The notes below the pieces were generated by a model. The model was not told where the DNA came from. It saw only the letters and a list, made by a program, of their open reading frames with translations, and ran no database searches. This document shows, piece by piece, positions 1-7,204 of a stretch of 64,000 bases of DNA. How positions within the stretch are numbered: position 1 is the stretch's first letter; each line of letters begins with the position of its first letter. Made by a program: the position numbers and the translations under genes. The stretch comes from CAWJLS01 sp963843755. Its GTDB lineage: Bacteria; Acidobacteriota; Thermoanaerobaculia; Multivoradales; DATKCC01. The stretch is taken from assembly GCA_963843755.1 (NCBI GenBank), contig CAWJLS010000010.1:62001-126000 (forward strand). The letters are read 5' to 3'.

Positions 1-175
1 TGCCCGGGATCGAGAGGAGGTGGAGGGTCTCCTCGATGGAGCGCCAGTCGTCTGCGGAGAGCAGCACTGCCCCTGCGCGCCGGCCCGTGATCTGGACCGG
101 CTCGCTGGTGACGGCCACCTCGTCGAGGAGGCGGTAGAGGGTCTTGCGGGCTTCGGTGGCGGTCACGGTCTTCAT
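1..175 (-). CDS. Phd/YefM-family antitoxin, 3' end beyond the window
   Basis: The reverse strand reads from ATG at 175 into the left edge, giving 58 residues that begin MKTVTATEARKTLYRLLDEV and continue through VQITGRRAGAVLLSADDW. That is the standard Phd/YefM N-terminal fold, an antitoxin that binds its own operator and neutralises a RelE/YoeB- or Doc-type toxin. The toxin would normally lie just downstream, off the left edge, so its type cannot be stated. The start is fixed by a promoter whose -10 ends 6 nt before the ATG, so the mRNA is probably leaderless. The C-terminal toxin-binding segment is not visible. Confidence 0.82.
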   Translation of the reverse strand, partial: MKTVTATEARKTLYRLLDEVAVTSEPVQITGRRAGAVLLSADDWRSIEETLHLLSIPG

Positions 176-183
176 GCGAGAAG

Positions 184-210
184 CGTACGTTATTCCGTAC
201 GTTGCGTCAA
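184..210 (-). promoter_or_regulatory. Promoter and probable autoregulatory operator of the Phd/YefM antitoxin
   Basis: On the reverse strand TTGACG (210-205), a 17-nt spacer and TACGCT make a good sigma-70 promoter ending 6 nt before the ATG. The spacer holds two direct copies of CGTACGTT (forward 184-191 and 196-203), 12 bp apart; each contains the self-complementary CGTACG. Spaced palindromic sites over a promoter are typical of Phd/YefM autoregulation. Assignment as the operator is inference. Confidence 0.6.
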
Positions 211-282
211 GGTCTACGGCCAGCCGCGCGCTCTGGAGCTCCCGTCCTCCTCCTTCGCTGTCGATTCGATCGGTAGGGCGAC

Positions 283-417
283 ACGTTGGTGCGTCTGCGC
301 GGGTCAGCGCGGCTCCGGGACGCCCGGCGGTTGTCGGAGCTGCTGGCGCTGTTCGAGCCGTTCGGCTTCTTGCGGATCCACCACAGCTAAGTCGTCAACC
401 TGCGCCGGGTGCGCTGT
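283..417 (+). pseudogene. Remnant of a LytTR DNA-binding domain
   Basis: One forward frame encodes LVRLRG, then RLSELLALFEPFGFLRIHHS, a TAA stop at 388-390, then VVNLRRVR. This matches the core of LytTR domains, where the pattern is FxRIHRSYxVNLRRV, and the TAA sits where Tyr (TAC or TAT) is expected. No start, receiver domain or intact C-terminus is present, so this is a decayed fragment of a LytR/AlgR-type regulator. A further in-frame-looking stretch ends at a TGA at 513-515 in another frame and may be part of the same debris. The rest of 176-689 shows only a hairpin and the promoter of the next operon. Confidence 0.4.
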
Positions 418-542
418 CCGTCCTGCCCCACTACTTACACGTCGCTCGGCACTTCGCTGCCAACCCCGAGGCCCTGGCCCTCCTCGGCCGCCGGCTCATG
501 GGCTGGGTGGCCTGACGGGCTGAGTGGAGACCGGCCCCCCGG

Positions 543-566
543 CCGGGGCGCGAGTGGGTGCCCCGG
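543..566. repeat. GC-rich hairpin
   Basis: CCGGGGC (543-549) pairs with GCCCCGG (560-566) around a 10-nt loop. There is no T-tract. It separates the LytTR remnant from the toxin-antitoxin promoter and could be a weak terminator. Confidence 0.3.
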
Positions 567-619
567 TCGGGGATTCTCTGGTGCAATGGCGTGCCGGGAG
601 CGAGAAGATGAGTAGAGAG

Positions 620-644
620 GGCGGAATGCCGCCAACGATATACT
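620..644 (+). promoter_or_regulatory. Probable promoter/operator of the RHH-PIN operon
   Basis: A -10-like TATACT lies at 639-644. Just upstream is a perfect small palindrome, GGCGG-AATG-CCGCC (620-633), near the -35 position, where a good -35 hexamer is not seen. Ribbon-helix-helix antitoxins usually bind such inverted repeats to repress their own operon. Inference from position and symmetry only. Confidence 0.4.
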
Positions 645-689
645 GTGTGACCTGGTCGAAGGACCGGGCGATTCGAAGGGATGCACGAG

Positions 690-965
690 ATGACAGTCAC
701 TCTCAATCTGGGACCCGAGCTGGACGACGATCTCCAGGCGATGGCTCGCGCGAAGGGTGTGAGCGTGGAAGAGTACGTGAAGAGCCTTGTCGCCGAGGCG
801 GTCCGTCGGCAGTCCGGCAAGGCCGCCGTGGCGCTGCTTCGTGAGTGGGAGTCGGAGGACGCGACCGACGATCCGGAAGAGCTCGCTCGGCGCGAGAGCG
901 ACTGGAAAGCTTTCCGAGAAGCGATGAATCGCTCCCACACCTCCGACCGCATCCTCTATCCGTGA
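690..965 (+). CDS. Ribbon-helix-helix type antitoxin of a PIN toxin-antitoxin pair
   Basis: A 91-residue protein beginning MTVTLNLGPELDDDLQAMAR, followed by a helix GVSVEEYVKSLVAEAVRR. A beta strand then two helices fits a MetJ/Arc ribbon-helix-helix DNA-binding antitoxin; the charged tail would bind the toxin. The ATG at 690 is preferred over the one at 681 because the AAGGG at 676-680 is 9 nt from 690 but touches 681. The stop overlaps the GTG of the toxin gene (GTGA), so the two are translationally coupled. The antitoxin family was judged from secondary-structure pattern and neighbour, not from a specific signature. Confidence 0.72.
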   Translation: MTVTLNLGPELDDDLQAMARAKGVSVEEYVKSLVAEAVRRQSGKAAVALLREWESEDATDDPEELARRESDWKAFREAMNRSHTSDRILYP

Positions 966-1411
966 CCCGGATCATTCTTCTCGACTCCGGCCCACTCGGG
1001 ATGGTCACCCACCCCGGTGGCGTTCCAGAGGTCGATACCTGCAAGCGTTGGCTCCGACAAGTGCTCGGCAGCGGTGGGCGGGTCGTGGTTCCCGAAGTCG
1101 CCGACTATGAAGTTCGTCGTGAGTTGCTCAGGGCTCGGAAATCACGAGGGATCGCGCGCCTCGATGAATTGGGGCGAGCGCTCGAATACCTGCCACTGAC
1201 CACGGCGGCAATGCGCCGCGCCGCCGATCTCTGGGCCGAGGTACGCCAGCGAGGTCGCCCGACGGCGGATCCGAAAGCCCTCGACGGTGACGTGATCCTC
1301 GCGGCTCAGGGTCTGACGATGGACTCAAGAGATCATCAGGTGATCGTAGCGACAACTAACGTGGGGCACCTGTCACGGCTGATCGAGGCTGCGCTCTGGA
1401 GCGACATTTAG
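962..1411 (+). CDS. PIN-domain ribonuclease toxin (VapC-like)
   Basis: A 149-residue PIN protein. The first acidic residue lies in ILLDSGPLGM near the N-terminus, the second in VADYEVRREL, the third in LDGDVILAA, and the C-terminal strand is IVATTNVGHLSRL. This is the four-acid Mg-dependent RNase arrangement of VapC-type toxins. GTG at 962 overlaps the antitoxin stop by 3 nt in the antitoxin-first order usual for these operons. A longer reading from 845 would merely run antisense-like through the antitoxin gene and is rejected. Length and motifs look intact, so the toxin is probably functional. Its RNA target is unknown. Confidence 0.82.
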   Translation: MTRIILLDSGPLGMVTHPGGVPEVDTCKRWLRQVLGSGGRVVVPEVADYEVRRELLRARKSRGIARLDELGRALEYLPLTTAAMRRAADLWAEVRQRGRPTADPKALDGDVILAAQGLTMDSRDHQVIVATTNVGHLSRLIEAALWSDI

Positions 1412-1437
1412 CTGTACTTGCTTGGGTAGGCCTGACC

Positions 1438-1659
1438 ATGGCCGACTACCACATCAACATCTTCTACAGCGACGAGGACGGTGGCTACATCGCCGACATC
1501 CGGGACCTGGAAGCCTGCTCTGCCTTCGGGAACACTCCGGAAGAGGCTCTGGCCGAAGTGGAGAAGGCAAAGGCGGCGTGGCTGGCTGTGGCCGAGGAAG
1601 AGGGGCGGTCGGTGCCGCCTCCCCGTTACCGGCCGGTCATCTACCAGGCCGGTGGTTGA
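1438..1659 (+). CDS. HicB-like antitoxin, apparently without HicA
   Basis: A 73-residue protein beginning MADYHINIFYSDEDGGYIAD, then LEACSAFGNTPEEALAEVEKA. This is the partly degraded RNase-H-like fold of HicB antitoxins (a YxVxxxx-D-GxYxA-xPDLxGxxxxGxTxEEAL pattern). HicB normally sits next to HicA, a small double-stranded-RNA-binding mRNA interferase, but neither flank encodes one. It is therefore an orphan HicB or a solitary HicB-like regulator. It follows the PIN toxin on the same strand after 26 nt and may be co-transcribed with it. It lacks the extra C-terminal DNA-binding domain of longer HicB proteins. Confidence 0.72.
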   Translation: MADYHINIFYSDEDGGYIADIRDLEACSAFGNTPEEALAEVEKAKAAWLAVAEEEGRSVPPPRYRPVIYQAGG

Positions 1660-1803
1660 GGTCACGGCCCCGAAGCCGAGCAACGGATCGCCGATTTCCT
1701 GGGATTCCGCCGCCGGGAGGCCAGACGAGCGCCGAGACACCGGGACATCCCGGAGCTGGGCTCTGAGCTGACGATCCCCGCGTCCGGTTGTGTTGCACTC
1801 TCT

Positions 1804-2291
1804 GCTCGCCACGGAGACGATTTCGAGGAGCGCGAGCCGGGAGACACCTTCCGTCGCTTCATCGAAGGTGAGGATCAAGCCCGTGGGAATACCCTGGACC
1901 AGCATCTCGTGCGTGTCTGATATCGAGTAGCGAGTAGCTCTGTTCCCGAGTTGGATTCGGGACGTGCTGTATTGATTCCCCTGGCTGTCGATGGCACGGC
2001 TCTGGCCGGTGACCCTCAGATCACAGTCTTCTCCCTCGTCGGTCACCGTGAGCGAGCACACCAGGGTGCCGCCGGTTTGCGTGCAGTCTCTCAACCAGAA
2101 GCGGAACCCGAGCTCCTCCGTGCTTCGACCGGAATCCGAGATCCCAGGGCGCGGGGATTGGGCAGAGTCTCGATCGCCTGGGTTCTCGGAATGTTTGCCG
2201 TGGTCGAGGTGACGATTCGTGCGGTCTCGGTGTTCAGAACCTTGACTGCGCAGCGAACGGAATCGCCGGCGATCTGCTGCTCGTAGGCGAC
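1804..2291 (-). pseudogene. Frameshifted remnant of a CsgG/LpoB-like exported protein
   Basis: Two overlapping reverse frames carry pieces of one protein. The upstream piece (about 2291-2184) reads VAYEQQIAGDSVRCAVKVLN then TETARIVTSTTANI, like the curli-CsgG/LpoB core in which a variable of paired TxTG-type residues follows a strand. The downstream piece (about 2115-1804), in another frame, reads GFRFWLRDCTQTGGTLVCSL, then DEGEDCDLRV, AIDSQGNQYSTSRIQLGN and LILTFDEATEGVSRLALLEI. That resembles a beta-rich extracellular domain that often follows CsgG-like modules. A frame change is needed somewhere around 2115-2184. No start codon, signal peptide or proper end is seen. It lies between the toxin-antitoxin genes and the TPR gene. 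Confidence 0.5.
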
Positions 2292-2374
2292 GGCGCGGCC
2301 GGGGGCGGAAGCGGGCAAACTCTTTGGGAACCCTGCCGCCCTCCGCGGAGTCCAACCCCTCAAGGAGGAACGCC

Positions 2375-3610
2375 ATGCTCAAGACGTCGCAGGCCGCAGC
2401 CCTGCTCACCACGACCCTGGCTCTACTGACCCCGGGGGTGCTCTTCGCGGGCTATCCGGAGGCGGTGGATGCCTTCAACAGCAAGGATCTCGAGCGGGCG
2501 GAGACGGAGTTCCGCGCGGTGGTCCAGGCTCATCCGGACTACGCGCCGGGGTATCTGATGCTCGGGCGGACGCTGCTCGAGGAGGGGAAGGCGGGTCAGG
2601 CGGTGGCGAGTCTGGAGCGGGCGGTGGAGCTCCAGCCGGGCGACGCGGTGACGCTGTACTTCCTGGGGCGGGCGCGGCTCGCGGCCGGCCGGGCCGATCT
2701 GGCGCTCGAGGCGTTGACGTCCCAGTCGCTGGCCCAGGTGCCGGAGAAGGTCCGGGAGGCCTATGCCGCGGCCCTGGCCAGCGCGGCGGAGACGGTCGGC
2801 GGGGCCTCCGGGACGGCGGCGCTCGAGGGGGCCGTGGCCCAGGAGCCGGACCAGGCGGTGCTGTGGCTCACCCTGGGGCGGCTGGACCGGGCGGCGGGGA
2901 AGACCGAGGAGGCCCTCGCGGCCACGTCGAAGGCGTTCGAGCTGTCGGGGGAGCCGGGTGTCGGTCGTCTCGCGGTGCGGGACGCCTTCGCCGCGGCCCG
3001 GGCCGAGGAGGAGCGCGATGCCCGGCGGGCGTGGTATGGCCGGGCGGCCGCGGTGGCGGCGCACCTGGCGCAGGTGGACCCGGGGCCCGAGAGCTGGCTC
3101 CTCCTGGGCGAGGCCCGCATGGGCGCCGGGGAGTGGGACGGCGCCGTCGAGGCCCTCCAGAAGGCGGACCCGACCGACGCCCGCACCCTGTTCTACTTGG
3201 GATCGTGCGCCATCAGCCTCGGCCAGGGGGGCCGGGCTCTGACCGAGCTCCAGGTGGCACTCGGGAACCATCCGGACCCGGAGCTCGAGCGGCACATCTA
3301 CGCCGCGCTGGGGTCGGCCCACCGGCTCGAGGAGGAGTTCGTGGAGGCCGCCGCGGCGTACCGCAAGGCGGGGGATCAGGACAGGGTCGCCGAGATGGAG
3401 AAGCTCGCCGAGGCGGCGCACATCAACCAGACGATCGAGGAGCGGCGCCAGCAGTGCCGGGAGCGGCAGCAGGCGCTCGAGAGCGTGGTGTCCGAGAACC
3501 GGGATCTGTCCGAGACGCCCGAGTTCAGGAAGCTCCGCCAGTCGTGGCACGACCTGCGCGTGGAGTGTGCCGACGTGCTGGAGATTCCTCCGTTCCCGGA
3601 AGGGACGTGA
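2375..3610 (+). CDS. Exported TPR-repeat protein
   Basis: A 411-residue protein. Residues 1-25 form a signal peptide (MLKTSQAAALLTTTLALL..., ending VLFA before GYPEA). From about residue 28 tandem tetratricopeptide repeats follow (ERAETEFRAVVQAHPDYAPG, then GQAVASLERAVELQPGDAVT and several further units), with a charged C-terminal region rich in Glu, Arg and Gln. TPRs form a protein-binding superhelix, so this is probably a periplasmic scaffold or assembly factor. The start is set by AGGAGG at 2363-2368, 6 nt before the ATG; upstream in-frame codons are non-coding in character. Partners cannot be inferred from the neighbours. Confidence 0.8.
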   Translation: MLKTSQAAALLTTTLALLTPGVLFAGYPEAVDAFNSKDLERAETEFRAVVQAHPDYAPGYLMLGRTLLEEGKAGQAVASLERAVELQPGDAVTLYFLGRARLAAGRADLALEALTSQSLAQVPEKVREAYAAALASAAETVGGASGTAALEGAVAQEPDQAVLWLTLGRLDRAAGKTEEALAATSKAFELSGEPGVGRLAVRDAFAAARAEEERDARRAWYGRAAAVAAHLAQVDPGPESWLLLGEARMGAGEWDGAVEALQKADPTDARTLFYLGSCAISLGQGGRALTELQVALGNHPDPELERHIYAALGSAHRLEEEFVEAAAAYRKAGDQDRVAEMEKLAEAAHINQTIEERRQQCRERQQALESVVSENRDLSETPEFRKLRQSWHDLRVECADVLEIPPFPEGT

Positions 3611-3650
3611 GCCAGCCACCGGCCGCCGCGCGACCAGGAGGCTGAGGAAG

Positions 3651-3682
3651 GCCCGCCCGGTGGGGGTGCCACGCGGGCGGGC
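3651..3682. terminator. Bidirectional hairpin between convergent genes
   Basis: GCCCGCCCG (3651-3659) and CGGGCGGGC (3674-3682) form a perfect 9-bp stem with a 14-nt loop. It lies between the TPR gene (ending 3610) and the oppositely oriented lipoprotein gene (ending 3778). There is no T-tract, so factor-independent termination is uncertain. Confidence 0.45.
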
Positions 3683-3777
3683 TGCGGGTCGGTCGGCGCG
3701 GTCAGGCGCCGGGGCCGGCTCCTGGCGGCTCGCCGAGTCGCAGGAGCGCCTTCCGCCGGCGGCTGGACCCTACCGGA

Positions 3778-4557
3778 CTACTGCACCGGCCCGAGCCGGA
3801 TCGGCGGCTCGGCGCTGTTGACCAGCTCGAGCACGCCGCCGTCGAGGGAGAGGTGGTGGATCGCGCCGCAGGCGAGGGCGGAGGAGCGGAGGTACTCGCC
3901 GGAGACTTCGAGCGACCCTTCGGCGTCCAGGAGGGTTCCCGTGGGCGGGTCGATGGATCGGACCACGAGGTGCGCGCTGTCGGCGCGGAGGGTGAGGTCG
4001 AGCTCGACCGAGCCCTGATCGGCGGAGCCGCGGACGGCCTGCCACTTGCCGATCAGCCGCGGGGGGACGGGCTCGGGTCGGAAGTGGAACGTGGCCTCTT
4101 TGAGCCGTGCCACCTGCTGGGCGTCGTAGTCGTAGCCGGCGACGGTGAAGAACGCGCAGCCGGAGTGGACGTCTTGCGGCGAGGCGATCCGATGGAAGGT
4201 CGCGACGAAGCCGTCCGGATAGGAGAGCTCCATCCAGCCGTCCGACGGAACGGTCAGCGGGCGCGGCGTGTCCAGGTCGTTCGAAAGCCCCAGCCAGCCG
4301 TCGAACTTTCCCTTGCGGATCGAGTAGGTCCCTTCGGAGGGTTTCCCTTGCTCGCCGACGGTCCAGTACTTCATCCGGCCGCCCTCGCCGAGCTCGACGA
4401 TCAGCTTGGGGAAGTAGTCGCCGGGCGGAACGTCCCGCGGCTTCAGCCCGTCCACCCGGACGAGCTCCCAGGTCCCGACGAGGTCAAGGGTGGGGGCGTG
4501 GCGATCCGCGGCGGTGAGGGAGGTGGCGCAGCCCAGCAGGAGGGTCAGGACAGCCAT
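3778..4557 (-). CDS. Putative lipoprotein of unknown function
   Basis: A 259-residue product. The N-terminus MAVLTLLLGCATSLTAADRH is a short hydrophobic stretch with an LLGC lipobox, suggesting a lipid-anchored envelope protein, although the usual basic residues before the hydrophobic stretch are missing. The body has two similar beta-rich segments, each starting with a GTWELVRVDG- or GKWQAVRGSA-like phrase and including WMELSYPDGFVATFH. That recalls lipocalin-like or META-like small barrels. I do not recognise the family. An in-frame TTG at 4656 would add 33 residues made partly from an 18-bp tandem repeat; the ATG at 4557 is preferred. No operon partner is evident. Confidence 0.6.
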   Translation of the reverse strand: MAVLTLLLGCATSLTAADRHAPTLDLVGTWELVRVDGLKPRDVPPGDYFPKLIVELGEGGRMKYWTVGEQGKPSEGTYSIRKGKFDGWLGLSNDLDTPRPLTVPSDGWMELSYPDGFVATFHRIASPQDVHSGCAFFTVAGYDYDAQQVARLKEATFHFRPEPVPPRLIGKWQAVRGSADQGSVELDLTLRADSAHLVVRSIDPPTGTLLDAEGSLEVSGEYLRSSALACGAIHHLSLDGGVLELVNSAEPPIRLGPVQ

Positions 4558-4560
4558 GAG

Positions 4561-4610
4561 CCTCGGAACAGCCTCGATCCTCGGAACAGCCTCGAGCCTC
4601 AGGACACCCG
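4561..4610. repeat. 18-bp tandem repeat just upstream of the lipoprotein start
   Basis: Two almost identical 18-bp units starting CCTCGGAACAGCC (4561-4578 and 4579-4596; only the last base differs), then a partial third. They end 3 bp from the ATG on the reverse strand, so unit number would move the distance to any upstream ribosome-binding sequence. Confidence 0.7.
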
Positions 4611-4770
4611 TGGGCTTCCTGGTGGGTACAGCGATCGTTCCCCGTTGTCTTCGCAAGCCACAGGGAAGATATCAGCTCAGGAGGGAGTGACAGGGTGGGG
4701 ACGGTTCCGGCCGGAGCCCGCCGCCCAGGCGGTGGCAGGCGAAGTCCTCCTCCTCTGGCCCGCGGGGTGC

Positions 4771-6474
4771 CTACGGCACGAACGCTTCCCGGTCCTGGAG
4801 GCCGGAGACGTCGTCGCTGGTTCCGGTGACGGCGGGGAGCACGTAGTAGTTGATCTGGCCGCTGCTCGGCCGGCGCAGCCAGAGCTCCACTTTCGATGGT
4901 GTGAAGCGGCTGATCTGCGTCCAGAGGAAGCCGTTCGGTCGTGGGCCGATCACCTTGACGAAGATCTCGGGCCGGCCGGCGAGGGCGCCGCTGATGCAGA
5001 GGGCTTCCGGGATGCAATCCGCTTCCATCTGCCCGGTCGTCGAGTCGTTGACTAGCACCTTGGCGTCGAAGCCCGCGAGCCCGGGCGACGAGAGCCAGGG
5101 ACCGGCGGGCGGGGACGGCGACCCGCCCCCACCTCCGCCGCCTCCTCCACCCCCGCCGGACTCGTCGAAGAGCGTCGCGGTCACCTGGTAGGTGCCGCTG
5201 CCGTTGAAACGGTTTACCAGGATGTTGTAGGTGCCGGCTTGCGGTGAGTCGAAGGCGCACGACTCCACGGTGAACTCGTTGCGGGAGGAGCAGTCGGCGG
5301 TGCTCGTGGTCGGCTGGGTCCCGCGGCTGACGTAGAGGTCGAAATCTCCGCTGTCGGCGCCGTTCAGGGTCACGGCGAGGCGGCCGAGGCCGGCCGGAAC
5401 GGCGACCGCGAACCGGTCGTTCGGGTTCGCTCCCGACAGGCCGCCGGTGTTGGCCACGATCGTGCCTCCGGACTCGCCGGCGAACGCCAGCGAGCCGCAG
5501 GCGGTGCTGCCGAGGTCCGTTCCCACGACCTGCTGGACCCAGGTCCGGTTGACGTAGACGTCGGCGTCGAAGGAGTGATCCCCCTGGAGGCAGGTGTCGG
5601 AGCTTCCGCCCGACGTCACCCCGCCGACGACGGGGCCGCCACCGAAGTCGAAGAAGAGCGGCCCTCCCGAATCGCCGGAGCAGGTGTTCGAGTTCGACCC
5701 GGCGGCGCCCAGCGGGGACGTGAAGTCCCAGCAGACGTGGGCGTTGTTCGGGATGCCGCCGGTGCACGTGGCGGTTTCGATCAGCCCGGTCCGCTTGAGC
5801 CCCGCATCGTCTTGGTTGCCGGACGAGACTCCGAAGCCGACGATGGTGCCCTGCGTCCCGACCGTCGGCCTGCCCGTCTGGTTGATCTGCGACGGGCGGA
5901 TCCCCTGCACCGGGGTGCTCAGCTCGAGGATCGCCAGATCGCTCCGCTTGCCGAACAGGAAGTCCGGATGGACGGTCACCTTGGACACTCCGAACAGCCC
6001 GGCGTGCTGGAAGAAGACGGACTTCGAGCTGGGGTCGAGCAGGTCCGACCGTTGGGCGCACTGCGCGCCGGTGAGGTCGTTTTGTCCGTCGTCGCAGATG
6101 CAGTGTGCGGCCGTCAGGAACGTCCGGCAGCCGATGAGTGTGCCAGTACATTCGATGCCGGACGAGTCATCGAAGTAGAGGCCGACCGACGGGCTGCCCG
6201 AGGTCAAGACGCCGTTGACGATCCGCTGGTCGAGAGATGGCGGCACCGAGGTCATGGAGGCCATGGAGGCCATGGAGGTCATGGAGCTCATGGAGGTCAT
6301 AGCGGCGAGCGCGGTGCCCCCCGAGCCGCCCGGGGGCGCGGGAGAATCGTCGGCCGCGAGCGTCGCAGGGAGGGCGACGAGGCCCGCGGCGACGGCGAGG
6401 ACGGTGAGGCCCGTGAGGAAGACGGCGAGGCGTCGACGGTGCCGGAACCTTCTCGGAATGCGATGGCGAGGCAT
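4771..6474 (-). CDS. Secreted trypsin-like serine protease with PPC domain
   Basis: A 567-residue protein. Residues 1-41 are an Arg-rich signal peptide (twin and triple Arg before a hydrophobic core). A Met-Ser-Thr repeat lies at about 58-76. The S1 peptidase starts at IVNG after Arg84, the usual zymogen cleavage context, with catalytic His124 (TAAHC), Asp179 (RSDLAIL) and Ser269 (GDSGGP). A bacterial pre-peptidase C-terminal (PPC) beta domain follows at about 305-420, then a run of glycines and a Pro/Ser linker. A C-terminal beta domain of about 95 residues may serve in secretion or surface retention. GGGGAG 6 nt before the ATG supports the start. It is monocistronic and divergent from the thioesterase gene. 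The protease assignment is firm; its substrate is unknown. Confidence 0.9.
   Translation of the reverse strand: MPRHRIPRRFRHRRRLAVFLTGLTVLAVAAGLVALPATLAADDSPAPPGGSGGTALAAMTSMSSMTSMASMASMTSVPPSLDQRIVNGVLTSGSPSVGLYFDDSSGIECTGTLIGCRTFLTAAHCICDDGQNDLTGAQCAQRSDLLDPSSKSVFFQHAGLFGVSKVTVHPDFLFGKRSDLAILELSTPVQGIRPSQINQTGRPTVGTQGTIVGFGVSSGNQDDAGLKRTGLIETATCTGGIPNNAHVCWDFTSPLGAAGSNSNTCSGDSGGPLFFDFGGGPVVGGVTSGGSSDTCLQGDHSFDADVYVNRTWVQQVVGTDLGSTACGSLAFAGESGGTIVANTGGLSGANPNDRFAVAVPAGLGRLAVTLNGADSGDFDLYVSRGTQPTTSTADCSSRNEFTVESCAFDSPQAGTYNILVNRFNGSGTYQVTATLFDESGGGGGGGGGGGGSPSPPAGPWLSSPGLAGFDAKVLVNDSTTGQMEADCIPEALCISGALAGRPEIFVKVIGPRPNGFLWTQISRFTPSKVELWLRRPSSGQINYYVLPAVTGTSDDVSGLQDREAFVP
6251..6295. repeat. 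9-bp tandem repeat inside the protease gene
   Basis: Five tandem 9-bp units of the form GTCATGGAG (6251-6295), with C/T changes, encode on the reverse strand the tripeptides Met-Thr-Ser, Met-Ala-Ser and Met-Ser-Ser between the signal peptide and the protease domain. The unit is a multiple of three, so copy-number change would lengthen or shorten the propeptide without frameshift. Confidence 0.8.
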
Positions 6475-6600
6475 GGCGGTCTCCCCGGTCGAGAGCTCCG
6501 CGGTGGCCAGGCCCTGCGCACCCCACGCGCAGCTCGAGTTGTTCGTGGCTCGGAGTGAGCGGGAGCAGTGTACTCCCACGGGCCGGGTAAGATCTCTCCA

Positions 6601-7074
6601 ATGAAGCCTGTCCAAGATCACTACCCGGATGCCTTCGCCCACTGCTTCGGCTGTGGGCGGTTGAACACCGAAGGCCACCACGTCCGGACCCACTGGGTCG
6701 ATGGCGAGGGGCTGGCCACCTTCCACCCGAAGCCGTACCACATCGCCTTCCCGGGGTTCGTCTACGGCGGGCTCGTCGCGTCGCTCATCGACTGCCACGC
6801 CATCGGCACGGCCGCGGCGGCGGCCGCGGAGGCCCAGGGCATCGACTACGCGGACGAAGAGAACGGGGAGGGTGCGCCGCGCTTCGTCACCGGCTCGCTC
6901 CAGGTCGACTTCCTCGAGCCGACCCCCATGGGCCCCCCGCTCGAGCTCCGCGCCTGGCCGGTGGAGGTCAAGGAGCGCAAGGTGGTGGTCGAGTGCGAGC
7001 TCTCCGCCGCCGGCGTGGTCACCTGCCGCGGCCGGGTGGTCGCGGTCCGGATGCCGGCGTCCATGGGGGCGTGA
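6601..7074 (+). CDS. PaaI-type hotdog thioesterase
   Basis: A 157-residue hotdog-fold protein. Seen: CFGCGRLNTEGHHVRTHW near the start, a central helix FPGFVYGGLVASLIDCHAIG that matches the HGG(x)xxxxxD helix of the PaaI/4HBT families, and strands TGSLQVDFLEPTP and LELRAWPVEVKERKVVVE. Such enzymes hydrolyse acyl-CoA thioesters in the cytoplasm. The usual HG at the helix start is YGG here. ATG at 6601 is chosen; the in-frame GTG at 6568 overlaps the promoter region shared with the divergent protease. No strong ribosome-binding site is seen. The substrate is unknown. Confidence 0.8.
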   Translation: MKPVQDHYPDAFAHCFGCGRLNTEGHHVRTHWVDGEGLATFHPKPYHIAFPGFVYGGLVASLIDCHAIGTAAAAAAEAQGIDYADEENGEGAPRFVTGSLQVDFLEPTPMGPPLELRAWPVEVKERKVVVECELSAAGVVTCRGRVVAVRMPASMGA

Positions 7075-7204
7075 CTTGGGGTGAAGGGGGCTCGAGGCGG
7101 CCGATGACCGAGAGCACCAAGCGGCACCCGCCGTCTTCGGTGGCCTGGAGGAGCTCGTCGGCGAGAGGTCCGAACGCCCGGGGCGGTGGTAGCCTGACCG
7201 GTCT

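Noticed and set aside
5140..5162. Poly-glycine run in the protease as a sign of assembly error
   Set aside because: The codon pattern is GGC/GGG/GGT-mixed and in frame between two domains, as expected for a genuine flexible linker.
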